Shown here: in pieces, positions 25,899 to 33,486 of the stretch
Numbering within the stretch: position 1 is the first letter of the stretch
How the letters are laid out: each line of letters starts with the position of its first letter
Assembly (NCBI GenBank): GCA_944331805.1
Contig: CALVIS010000011.1
Coordinates: 1-35,066 of the forward strand
DNA from: an uncultured Bacilli bacterium
Lineage (GTDB): Bacteria; Bacillota_I; Bacilli_A; RF39; UBA660
Direction: 5' to 3'
Length of the DNA stretch: 35,066 nt
Position numbers and translations under genes: made by a program
Notes under the pieces: generated by a model
What the model saw: the letters and a program-made list of their open reading frames with translations, nothing else
The model's database searches: none
What the model was told of the DNA's origin: nothing

Positions 25899-25999
25899 TC
25901 TTACTCTCCTTCTTTCTGTTTTTATAGTAACATATTATACTACAACTTACAATAATTTCTTCTTCTTTGATGACACAACTTTACTTTAGAATTTTATTT

Positions 26000-26326
26000 T
26001 TAAGATATCTTTAACCCATTTTCTACCTTATTATCTAGATTTAATAGAACTACACCATTATTAGTTACAACTCCTAATACTAGAACTTCACTAGTTACTT
26101 CTGAGATGTGAATTGGTTTAAAGTTAACAACTGCAATTATCTGTTTACCTATTAAATCTTCTTCTTTATATAAATCTGTAATCTGAGCAGATGACTTTTT
26201 TATACCTAATGGTCCAAAGTCTATTTTCAACTTATAGGCTTTTTTTCTTGCTCCTTTATTTATACTTGCATCTATTATAGTTCCTACTCTTATATCTATT
26301 TTCTTAAATTCTTCTAATGTTATCAT
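26000..26326 (-). CDS. csaA: CsaA-type tRNA-binding-domain protein
   Basis: The 108-residue protein consists of one OB-fold tRNA-binding domain. DIRVGTIIDASINKGARKKA, DFGPLGIKKSSAQIT and LIGKQIIAVVNFKPIHISEV are the conserved segments of CsaA, a secretion-related chaperone of B. subtilis and relative of the C-terminal domain of methionyl-tRNA synthetase. The length equals that of known CsaA proteins. The ATG has AAGGAG about 7 nt upstream. It lies between a terminator and the G-tract leader; no terminator is seen directly after it, so it could be co-transcribed with the leader ORF. Chaperone function is taken from the family only. Confidence 0.85.
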   Translation of the reverse strand: MITLEEFKKIDIRVGTIIDASINKGARKKAYKLKIDFGPLGIKKSSAQITDLYKEEDLIGKQIIAVVNFKPIHISEVTSEVLVLGVVTNNGVVLLNLDNKVENGLKIS

Positions 26327-26342
26327 ATTTCTCCTTTATATT

Positions 26343-26366
26343 AAAAGCATAGGTTTTGCCTATGCT
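26343..26366 (-). terminator. Terminator of ftsE-ftsX-M23 operon
   Basis: AGCATAGG/CCTATGCT, an 8-bp perfect stem with a five-base loop, is followed by TTTT on the minus strand just after the M23 gene. Confidence 0.85.
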
Positions 26367-26370
26367 ATAA

Positions 26371-27567
26371 TTATCTACCATTCCACCAAACTCTTAGTCC
26401 TGATGGGAATCCTATATACTGTCTTGGGTTAATGGTACTTTTTTCATATTGTGCATATGAACTACATCCACCACCTGCATGCCAGTCACAAGTTGTGAGT
26501 TCAAGATGCAAGTGTGCTCCAAAAGAATATCCAGTATTTCCCATTCTACCAATTACAGTATCAGGTGTCACTAGTTCTCCTACATTAACATACCAGGCAG
26601 AAAGATGTGCATAAGTTGAATATATATATCTTCCATTGACATTATGACGTATTTTTAGGACTAAAGCACCATAAACATCATAGTATTTGGCAAAAACTAC
26701 ACCTGTGGCAATTGGGTATATTTCAATAGTTTTATTAGTATTAGATAAATCTATTCCTAAGTGACCAGCATTCATCCAATTTTGAGTTACATAACCACTT
26801 ACCATTGGTCTATAAAATCCTGCTGCTGATGGAACATATCCTCCACCACTACCACCTGATGAAGAATTATTACGCGATTGTTCATATGCAAATTGACATG
26901 AATCGATATCTTCGCTCTCTCCACAACCAATTCTTTCATAATATTCTATCTGTTTTTCTGCTTCTTTTTTCTGTTGTTCGACACTAGGCATGGCATCTTT
27001 TATTTGAGCAGTCTCAGCATTTATTTTAGCTTGTTCTGCTTCTAGGTCATCTGTTAATTTTTCAAGTTCTTTATTTTTAGTTGCAAGTTCTTCTTTTCTT
27101 TGTTCATTTTCTTCAACTAATTGGGAAAGTTCGTTCATTATTTTGTCATTATATTCAGTTAACTGTTCTACTATAGCCATACGATAAACCATATCAGTAA
27201 CATCTGTCGCTCCAAAGATATACTCTAGGTAAGCATTTTCTCCTTCACTAACTTGAAGATACTGAAATAAAGATTTACTTTGTTCACTCTTTTCGGCTAT
27301 TTCGTTATTGGATTCTTCTATTTCTTGCTCTAAAACTCCTGTTTCACTTTCAATTTCACTTATTTGGCTTTCGATATCTGCTATTTTCTTTTTTATCTCT
27401 GCTACTTCAGCATCATTTGCAGCGATTTGATTATTTTTGTTTTCCAAGTCAGCATTCGCTTCTTCTACTTCTTTTCTTAAATCACTTAAAGTTTTCGCTT
27501 CGGTATTAATTGGAATTAGAAATACGGCCAGTAATGCTATTAATATAACTGAACTTAATCTTTTCAA
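26371..27567 (-). CDS. M23-family murein hydrolase with coiled coil (EnvC/PcsB-like, FtsEX partner)
   Basis: The 398-residue protein starts at TTG 27567, 8 nt after AGGAGG; a GTG three codons earlier lies inside that site. A signal peptide (KRLSSVILIALLAVFLIPIN) precedes a long coiled coil (about residues 25-210) and a Ser/Gly linker (GGSGGG). The C-terminal LytM domain has all zinc ligands: GHLGIDLS (His269, Asp273), TYAHLS (His321) and GAHLHLEL (His352, His354). Such proteins cut peptide cross-links in peptidoglycan and are activated through FtsX. It lies 16 nt downstream of ftsX, which supports the FtsEX-controlled role. The organism should therefore have a peptidoglycan wall. Confidence 0.93.
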   Translation of the reverse strand: MKRLSSVILIALLAVFLIPINTEAKTLSDLRKEVEEANADLENKNNQIAANDAEVAEIKKKIADIESQISEIESETGVLEQEIEESNNEIAEKSEQSKSLFQYLQVSEGENAYLEYIFGATDVTDMVYRMAIVEQLTEYNDKIMNELSQLVEENEQRKEELATKNKELEKLTDDLEAEQAKINAETAQIKDAMPSVEQQKKEAEKQIEYYERIGCGESEDIDSCQFAYEQSRNNSSSGGSGGGYVPSAAGFYRPMVSGYVTQNWMNAGHLGIDLSNTNKTIEIYPIATGVVFAKYYDVYGALVLKIRHNVNGRYIYSTYAHLSAWYVNVGELVTPDTVIGRMGNTGYSFGAHLHLELTTCDWHAGGGCSSYAQYEKSTINPRQYIGFPSGLRVWWNGR

Positions 27568-27583
27568 ATAAAACACCTCCTCA

Positions 27584-28483
27584 TTATATCTTTAAGTATT
27601 TTCTAACAGCAGAAGCTGAACCTATCATACCTACAATTATACCAATTACTAAGACTATTCCTGATACCATATAGATAAATGGTTCTGGTTCAATTAAAGT
27701 AATCATTCTGCTATATAGATAGCCATCAAAATGATTATATAAGGCAATATAACCAAAACATATTATTAATATTGGAATAATAGAACCAAATAGTCCTAGA
27801 ACCATACCTTCTACTATAAATGGTGTCTTAATAGTAAAGTTAGAGGCTCCTACTAATCTCATTATAGATATTTCTCTTTTTCTTGAAAAGATTGTTAATT
27901 TGATTGTATTTATGATTAGAAATACTGTTACAAGTATTAAGGCAATAACCATACCATATGATATTTTTTGTGCAGCTTCAAAGGCAGATATTAGATTATC
28001 TACCATACCTTCTCCATAACGAACAGTACTTACTTTATCAATTCTTCCTATTTTTTTAGCAGTATCAGATATTTTTTCAACATCTTTTACTTTTACTTGG
28101 AATGTATCTTTCAAAGGATTATCTTCATCATCCCAGGTACTCATTACTTCGTTAAAGACATCACTTTCTTTACTCATTTCTTCTTTAATAGCAGATTTAC
28201 TTTGATAAGTTAAAGACTCAACGTTAGTCATATTTTCTAATCTTTCTCTTATATTATTTACTTCTTCTTCAGTAGTATCATTATCAAGAAAAACAACAAT
28301 AGTTAAATCTTTCTCCATTTCTCTTGTAAAGCTTTGAACATTAAAGGTAACTATTATAGATATTGCTACTATAATTAAAGTAATTGTTATACATGAGATA
28401 GAAGCTAGAGAAAGGCTGAAGTTTCTAAAGACGCTTTTAAAGGCATCTCTTATACTTCTTCTCAACATTCTAAAGAATTTCAT
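27584..28483 (-). CDS. ftsX: Cell division protein FtsX
   Basis: The 299-residue membrane protein begins [20 protein letters not shown], with TM1 at about 24-50. A large extracellular domain (about 50-170) contains FLDNDTTEEEVNNIRERLEN, and three more TM helices follow (about 172-195, 220-245, 270-292), with REISIMRLVGASNFTIKTPF between TM2 and TM3. This is the FtsX/MacB-like permease fold. FtsX relays ATP hydrolysis by FtsE to a wall hydrolase outside the cell. The start overlaps the ftsE stop by 4 nt (ATGA). The M23 hydrolase follows directly. Confidence 0.96.
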   Translation of the reverse strand: MKFFRMLRRSIRDAFKSVFRNFSLSLASISCITITLIIVAISIIVTFNVQSFTREMEKDLTIVVFLDNDTTEEEVNNIRERLENMTNVESLTYQSKSAIKEEMSKESDVFNEVMSTWDDEDNPLKDTFQVKVKDVEKISDTAKKIGRIDKVSTVRYGEGMVDNLISAFEAAQKISYGMVIALILVTVFLIINTIKLTIFSRKREISIMRLVGASNFTIKTPFIVEGMVLGLFGSIIPILIICFGYIALYNHFDGYLYSRMITLIEPEPFIYMVSGIVLVIGIIVGMIGSASAVRKYLKI

Positions 28484-29169
28484 TCTTCATAGCCTCCTTT
28501 CTCAAGATGTTTAATAAGTCTACCATCTTTTAGGAGAACTATTTCTTTTTGCATCTTATTAACTATTTCTTTGTCATGAGTAGCCATGATAATGGTTGTA
28601 CCACAGGTTTTATTAATTTCTTCTAGAACTTTAACTATTTCCATACTACGGTCTGGGTCAAGGTTTCCTGTTGGTTCATCACATAGTAATATTCTTGGTT
28701 CATTAACTATCGCTCTTGCTATGGCAACACGTTGTTGTTCTCCTCCTGATAATTGGTCTGGGTAGTTATGAATTTTAGCTTTTAACCCTACTAGTTCTAA
28801 GGCTTTTAAAACTTTCTTTCTTGTTTCAGCTTTAGTCGCACCAATTGATTCCATAGTGAAGGCAACATTTTCATAGACTGTTAGTTTAGGTAAAAGACGA
28901 TAGTCTTGAAAGACTATACCTAGTTTTCTTCTTAGTTTATAAACTTTACTGTTTCTAAGTTTTGCAACATTAATACCACCAACTATGATTTCTCCACTAG
29001 TTGGTTTCTCTTCACGATAAAGCATCTTGATAAAGGTACTTTTACCAGAGCCTGAACCACCTATTACAAAGACAAAAGAGCCCTTCTTTATATTAAGGGT
29101 TAAGTCATAGATAGCGGTAACACCATTTTTATATTGTTTATTTACATTTTTAACTCTAATTAAATCCAT
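28480..29169 (-). CDS. ftsE: Cell division ATP-binding protein FtsE
   Basis: The product of 229 residues is counted from ATG 29169 (AGGA 8 nt upstream); upstream in-frame sequence is promoter region. Walker [10 protein letters not shown] (37-45), the Q-loop [17 protein letters not shown], signature [15 protein letters not shown], Walker [13 protein letters not shown] and the switch His in [11 protein letters not shown] are all intact. This cytoplasmic ABC ATPase pairs with FtsX to control wall hydrolysis at division. It is the first gene of the ftsE-ftsX-M23 operon. Confidence 0.97.
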   Translation of the reverse strand: MDLIRVKNVNKQYKNGVTAIYDLTLNIKKGSFVFVIGGSGSGKSTFIKMLYREEKPTSGEIIVGGINVAKLRNSKVYKLRRKLGIVFQDYRLLPKLTVYENVAFTMESIGATKAETRKKVLKALELVGLKAKIHNYPDQLSGGEQQRVAIARAIVNEPRILLCDEPTGNLDPDRSMEIVKVLEEINKTCGTTIIMATHDKEIVNKMQKEIVLLKDGRLIKHLEKGGYEE

Positions 29170-29218
29170 TAACATCATCCTATTCATAGTAAAGTATAAC
29201 ATATTTAGACATATTATG

Positions 29219-29247
29219 TATATAGTAAATTTCTGGTATTTTGACAA
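29219..29247 (-). promoter_or_regulatory. Candidate promoter for ftsE
   Basis: TTGTCA (29242-29247) and TATATA (29219-29224) are 17 nt apart, between the YitT terminator and ftsE. A second -10-like TATACT lies closer to the gene without a clear -35. Confidence 0.45.
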
Positions 29248-29256
29248 ATCTGAGTC

Positions 29257-29281
29257 AAAAAAAAGAGGATTTATTTTCCTC
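29257..29281 (-). terminator. Terminator of prfB-YitT-YitT operon
   Basis: GAGGA/TCCTC (29277-29281 with 29265-29269) with an AAATAAA loop is followed by eight T on the minus strand. Confidence 0.85.
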
Positions 29282-30116
29282 CCTTAACTTCATAGGCATC
29301 TGTTACGACAAAAAAGGCTTTTGGATCTATTTCTTTAATACCTTCTTTTAGTCTGAAATAATCTCTTGTTGGGACTACTGCTAATAAAACTCTTCTTTTC
29401 TTTTCTAAAAAACCACCTTTTACATCAAAAATAGTAACTGTATGATGTAGGGTATTAATAAGATAGTCTTTTACTTTTTCTTCTTTACTTGTTGTTATAT
29501 AGAAGGCTTTATTTTTAGATATTCCTAGTATTACTTTATCTATTACGAATCCACTAATATAGATAATTATAAAAGCATATAACATCATATTGAAGCCAAA
29601 GTAAACTCCTCCGATTAGGACAACGATAAAGTTTATAATCATGGTGGTTTTAGCAAGAGAGATATGAAAGTATTTATAAACTATTTGACTAATTATATTT
29701 AGACCACCATTACTAAAACCTACTTTATACATAAGACCATTAGTTATTCCTAGAAGTATTCCTATTAAGATACTCATTAATATTAAGTCACTAGTATCTA
29801 TGACAATATATCTTGCTAGAGGTTCTGTTAAAGAGACAAATAAAGGATAAACTAGGGTTGCTACTAAGGAACCTGCCGTTTGATCAAGACCTAAGAATAG
29901 ATAACTTAGTCCTAGTAAAAGAACTGAACCTATTAGGATGATTAGAGAAGGAGGAATATCAAAGATATGATTTAATATGATAGCAACTCCATTCATTCCA
30001 CCTGTTACTAAGTCAGTTGGGTATAATAAAAGATTAAATACTAATGATGAGATAAAAAGACTGAATATTAAAACTCCATACCTATACCATAGTTTAGTCT
30101 TATCTATTTTTAACAC
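29271..30116 (-). CDS. YitT family membrane protein (second of a tandem pair)
   Basis: The 281-residue protein starts at GTG (30116), with AAAGGTGGTG upstream. Five or six hydrophobic helices occupy residues 12-200, including the YitT-type PTDLVTGGMNGVAIILNHIF and SNGGLNIISQIV segments. A C-terminal cytoplasmic DUF2179 domain (about 205-281, with VLLAVVPTRDYFRLKEGIKE and FVVTDAYEVKGG) follows. The transported substrate of YitT proteins is not established. It starts 2 nt after its paralogue; the two share order, length and the final DxYEVKGG motif, which indicates gene duplication. Confidence 0.88.
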   Translation of the reverse strand: MLKIDKTKLWYRYGVLIFSLFISSLVFNLLLYPTDLVTGGMNGVAIILNHIFDIPPSLIILIGSVLLLGLSYLFLGLDQTAGSLVATLVYPLFVSLTEPLARYIVIDTSDLILMSILIGILLGITNGLMYKVGFSNGGLNIISQIVYKYFHISLAKTTMIINFIVVLIGGVYFGFNMMLYAFIIIYISGFVIDKVILGISKNKAFYITTSKEEKVKDYLINTLHHTVTIFDVKGGFLEKKRRVLLAVVPTRDYFRLKEGIKEIDPKAFFVVTDAYEVKGGK

Positions 30117-30118
30117 TA

Positions 30119-30967
30119 CTAAGCACCACCTTTTACTTCATAAGAGTCCATTGCAACAAAGAAAACATTTTTATCTATGTTATGGATTCCTTCCTTTAAT
30201 TTATAATACTCTCTTGTAGGAACAACACTCATTAGGATTGTTTGATTTTCACTATTATATCCACCCCTCGCTTTAAACTCTGTAACACCGTGTTTAAGTT
30301 CATTTATAACAAAGTCTTTCACTTCTTTTTCTTTGCTAGTAATAATATAAAAGGCTTTAGAGTCAGATATTCCTAAGACTACTTTATCTGTTATAGTAGA
30401 GATTAAATAAAGAATTATTAGGGAATACATTAAGTGATTAAAGCCAAAAACAAAGGCTCCTATTACAATGATTGTACCATCTGTAAAGAACATACTATTA
30501 CCAAGACTAATTTTGAAGATTTTAGATATTATCATATTTAGTATGTCTGTTCCACCAGTTGAATAACCTGCTCTAAATATAAGACCAGCACCTATTCCTT
30601 GTAAAGCTCCACCAAATACAGCGATTAGTATCATTTCACTTTCTTTAAAACTTATATAAGTAGATAAATGTTCTGTTAGACTTACAAAAACTGGAAAAAG
30701 GATAGAACCTAGTATCGTCGCTTTAGTTTTTTCTTTTCCTAAGACTAGAAATGATAATATAATTAGGAAAACATTTGCAATGGAAATAATAGTTGAAGGA
30801 TTAAGACCAAAGAAGTGTTTTAATATTAAGGAAAAGCCACTTACTCCTCCTGCTACTAAGTTATTAGGTGACATGAAAAGATTAAAGGCAAGTGCAACTA
30901 GAAAACAGCCTATAATAAATTCTATTAATTCTTTAATTCTAATCTTTTGTTTTATCACTTTCTTCAT
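30119..30967 (-). CDS. YitT family membrane protein (first of a tandem pair)
   Basis: The 282-residue protein has the same layout as its neighbour: hydrophobic helices with SPNNLVAGGVSGFSLILKHF and GYSTGGTDILNMIISKIF, then a DUF2179 domain ending VFFVAMDSYEVKGGA. The ATG at 30967 is preceded by GGAGG (5 nt) inside prfB, with which it overlaps by 29 nt in a different frame. It is therefore translated from the prfB message. The function of YitT proteins is unknown. Confidence 0.88.
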   Translation of the reverse strand: MKKVIKQKIRIKELIEFIIGCFLVALAFNLFMSPNNLVAGGVSGFSLILKHFFGLNPSTIISIANVFLIILSFLVLGKEKTKATILGSILFPVFVSLTEHLSTYISFKESEMILIAVFGGALQGIGAGLIFRAGYSTGGTDILNMIISKIFKISLGNSMFFTDGTIIVIGAFVFGFNHLMYSLIILYLISTITDKVVLGISDSKAFYIITSKEKEVKDFVINELKHGVTEFKARGGYNSENQTILMSVVPTREYYKLKEGIHNIDKNVFFVAMDSYEVKGGA

Positions 30968-32064
30968 TTAGTCCTCCTTTTAGACTACTTTCAATAAAAC
31001 TATCTATCTCTCCATCTAATACTCCTTTAGTATTACTAGTTTCATAATTAGTTCTATGATCTTTAACTAGAGAATAAGGATGTAAAATATAACTTCTTAT
31101 TTGACTACCAAAATCTATATTAGATTGAATACCTTTTTCTTTAGCAAGTTCTTGTTCCTTTTTTTGTTCTTCTAATACATATAACTTACTCTTTAACACT
31201 TGTAAAGCTGTTTCTTTATTTTGAATTTGACTTCTTTCATTTTGACAAGTTACAACTATTTTAGTAGGTAAGTGAGTAATACGTACGGCACTATCAGTAG
31301 TGTTTACTCCTTGACCTCCGGCACCTGTTGAACGATAGACATCTATTTTTAAATCTTTTTCATTTATATCTATTTTAATATCTTTAGATATTTCTGGAGT
31401 TACATCAATGCTTGCAAATGAGGTATGACGACGATTAGATGAGTCAAAGGGAGATAATCTAACTAGACGATGGACTCCTTTTTCATTTTTTAAATAACCA
31501 TAAGCATATTCACCTTTTACTTTAAAAGAGACACTCTTAAGTCCTGCTTCTTCACCTGCTTGATAGTCAAGTAGTTCTATTTTAAAGTTCTTTTTTTCAC
31601 AGTATCTTGTATACATTCTATAAAGCATATTAGCCCAGTCACAAGATTCAGTTCCTCCTGCACCAGGATGTATTTCAATGATACAGTTATTTTTATCATA
31701 TGGTTTATTAAATAGTAGATAGATACTTAAACTCTTTAAATCTTTTTTTATAGTTTTGTTATCTTCCTCAATTGTTTGTAATAATTCTTTATCACTTTCT
31801 TCATCTAACATCTCTAGTAATTCTATAGAGTCAAATATCTTTTTCTTTAAGTCTATTAACTTAGATGTTCTTTCCTTTAAACTCTTTAACTCACTAATAG
31901 TAGTCTCCGCTTTACTAGGGTCACTCCAAAAGTCTTCTTTAGTAGTTTCTTTTTCTAGTTCTTCTTGTTCTTTAAGTTTTTTATCAGTGTCAAAGTGACC
32001 TCCATAAACTTAATATTTCTTCTTTTTCGCTTGTTAATTCTCTTAATAATTCGTTTTTATTCAT
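30939..32064 (-). CDS. prfB: Peptide chain release factor 2, programmed +1 frameshift
   Basis: The gene has two frames. Frame 1 runs from ATG 32064 through 24 codons (ending LSLWRSL) to an in-frame TGA at 31990-31992. Skipping T 31992, the second frame continues from GAC (31991) to the TAG at 30939, giving 374 residues. RF2 recognises UAA and UGA: the SPF anticodon-like tripeptide is in RLSPFDSSNRRH, and the catalytic GGQ in STGAGGQGVNTTDSAVRI. The site CTT-TGA-C with GGAGG just upstream is the classical autoregulatory frameshift, in which low RF2 favours shifting. The ribosome binding site is weak (AGAGAG). It shows that TGA is a stop in this organism. Confidence 0.96.
31988..32005 (-). promoter_or_regulatory. 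RF2 programmed frameshift site
   Basis: Minus-strand GGAGG, three bases of spacer (TCA), CTT, TGA, C. The Shine-Dalgarno-like GGAGG sits at the short distance known to promote the +1 shift at CUU. Confidence 0.9.
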
Positions 32065-32087
32065 TCTTACCAACTCTCTTTATTAGT

Positions 32088-32116
32088 ATTATACAAGATA
32101 TTTATTTTTATAACAA
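32088..32116 (-). promoter_or_regulatory. Promoter for prfB
   Basis: TTGTTA (32111-32116) and TATAAT (32088-32093) are spaced 17 nt. It lies directly after the terminator-like repeat at 32128-32149. Confidence 0.7.
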
Positions 32117-32127
32117 TTATTAAAAGA

Positions 32128-32149
32128 AAAAAGAAGTCTATTAGACAAC
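32128..32149. repeat. 22-bp direct repeat, copy 1 (terminator-like)
   Basis: Identical to 33249-33270. It contains AGTCTATTAGAC (dyad GTCTA-T-TAGAC). On the minus strand it folds weakly (AAAAAG/CTTTTT plus GTC/GAC with an internal TT/TT loop) and ends in T6, directly after the gene ending at 32153. Confidence 0.7.
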
Positions 32150-32152
32150 TTT

Positions 32153-33118
32153 TTATTGTGAATTTATAGATTTTACTTTTTGATATGATGATAATGGTTT
32201 ATCTACACCTAGTATACCGTCTTCATCATCACAAAAATCTAATTTAGTTTTAAAATGGCATTTGTCTTCATAATCATTTAGTAATTCTCTTAAATTTCTA
32301 GTTATTATAGAATCATATATATTTTCTTCCTCGGAATAGATAATGTCAAAATATTTTATTCTACCATGATTAATTGTTTTACCATTTTCGAAGGAATTTT
32401 CTTTTCTAAATTCTACTGCACTATAACACAAATTATAAAAATCGGTATATGGTAATAATGAAAGTTGAGGGCAACTTTTAGTCACATCATATAAGTATTG
32501 TTTAGCTTTATCATCAAGGGCAAAAATTAGACAACTATGTGGTTCAACAACTCGAAATTTATTTTTTTCATCTATGGTTATTCCTTTTGATGTAGGAAGA
32601 TAGATATCTACATCAGGATTTTCAACTTTTATTAATTCAGAGACAATAATTTTAATATCTTTGTTAGTGAAATCCTTTGCTTTCTGTCCATAGTGAAAAT
32701 CATCATAAATAGAAAATATATCTCTGTATGATTTTATATAGTTTTCAAATTCTTCTTGATCTTTTCCTAAAGTTGATGCATTCATCATTGACAAAATCCG
32801 GGTCATATTTTTTGCATATTCTAATCCTTTAAATTCATTAAACCCAAAATTTGTTCCTCCAAATATTATATTCTTTGTATAAGTAAAATTCTCAAAACCA
32901 TTAGAAGACTTTGTATTAACAGATAGGCCTATAACTTTATCTTCTTCTTTTATTACACCTACATAATATGTTTTGTCATCTTCTCTATACCAAATATGAT
33001 TTTTATCTGCAGTGCTAATATTGTCATCTTTTAAATTCTTTCTAATTTCAAGTTGAGCGAATTTTAAAATATTTTCATCATTTGGTACACCTAATTCTAT
33101 CAAAATATCTTTTAACAT
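32153..33118 (-). CDS. Hypothetical protein
   Basis: The 321-residue soluble protein starts at ATG 33118, with GGGGAG about 7 nt upstream. It has no membrane segment. An N-terminal alpha/beta portion (WYREDDKTYYVGVIKEEDKV) is followed by a helical region near IKSYRDIFSIYDDFHYGQKA, and a later part has VVEPHSCLIFALDDKAKQYL and an acidic CDDEDGILGVDKPL tail. I recognise no family. It is divergently oriented from the Abi-type gene, and a gene remnant sharing its 3' flanking repeat lies between them, so this end of the window looks like accessory DNA. Confidence 0.65.
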   Translation of the reverse strand: MLKDILIELGVPNDENILKFAQLEIRKNLKDDNISTADKNHIWYREDDKTYYVGVIKEEDKVIGLSVNTKSSNGFENFTYTKNIIFGGTNFGFNEFKGLEYAKNMTRILSMMNASTLGKDQEEFENYIKSYRDIFSIYDDFHYGQKAKDFTNKDIKIIVSELIKVENPDVDIYLPTSKGITIDEKNKFRVVEPHSCLIFALDDKAKQYLYDVTKSCPQLSLLPYTDFYNLCYSAVEFRKENSFENGKTINHGRIKYFDIIYSEEENIYDSIITRNLRELLNDYEDKCHFKTKLDFCDDEDGILGVDKPLSSYQKVKSINSQ

Positions 33119-33248
33119 ATATACTCTCCCCTCATGTTGCTACTTATTATACACTTTCTTATCACAAAAGCAAGAAATTTTTCTAACTCTTTGTTACGTT
33201 TAGATAGCATTATTGCAACTCAAAACAAATTAAAAGTAAATATCATAT

Positions 33249-33270
33249 AAAAAGAAGTCTATTAGACAAC
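33249..33270. repeat. 22-bp direct repeat, copy 2
   Basis: Exact copy of 32128-32149. Here it overlaps the last codons and TAA of the gene remnant at 33262-33387. Confidence 0.7.
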
Positions 33271-33387
33271 AGGCTTCATCTTATCAAGTATAATACTATC
33301 AAAATCTTTATCATTTAAATTGCCCCAAGAGTTCTCATCTTCGTCTTTATACGGATCACCTACTGTAGATGTTACATTTATAAGCTT
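33262..33387 (-). pseudogene. C-terminal gene remnant
   Basis: A 41-codon open stretch on the minus strand reads KLINVTSTVGDPYKDEDENS, WGNLNDKDFDSIILDKMKPV V then TAA. It has no start codon or ribosome binding site and is closed upstream by TGA (33388-33390). The acidic, ordered composition looks like the real end of a protein. With the repeat and the Abi promoter region it accounts for the 368-base gap between genes. Confidence 0.4.
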
Positions 33388-33396
33388 TCATAAGTA

Positions 33397-33464
33397 ACAT
33401 TTATCAACTTTATCATAAAAAATCAAATAATAGTTGATAATGTAGAAAAATTTAATGTTATAAT
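33397..33464 (+). promoter_or_regulatory. Promoter region of the Abi-type gene with a dyad
   Basis: TTGATA (33434-33439) and TATAAT (33459-33464) are 19 nt apart, slightly long. ACATTTATCAACT (33397-33409) and AGTTGATAATGT (33432-33443) are inverted copies with one extra base; the second covers the -35 box. This looks like an operator. Confidence 0.45.
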
Positions 33465-33486
33465 AGATTTTATATGAGGTGACTTT

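Noticed and set aside
30939-32064. Use of TGA as a Trp codon (Mycoplasma code)
   Set aside because: prfB is intact with its TGA frameshift, Trp is TGG, and the methyltransferase gene ends in TGA.
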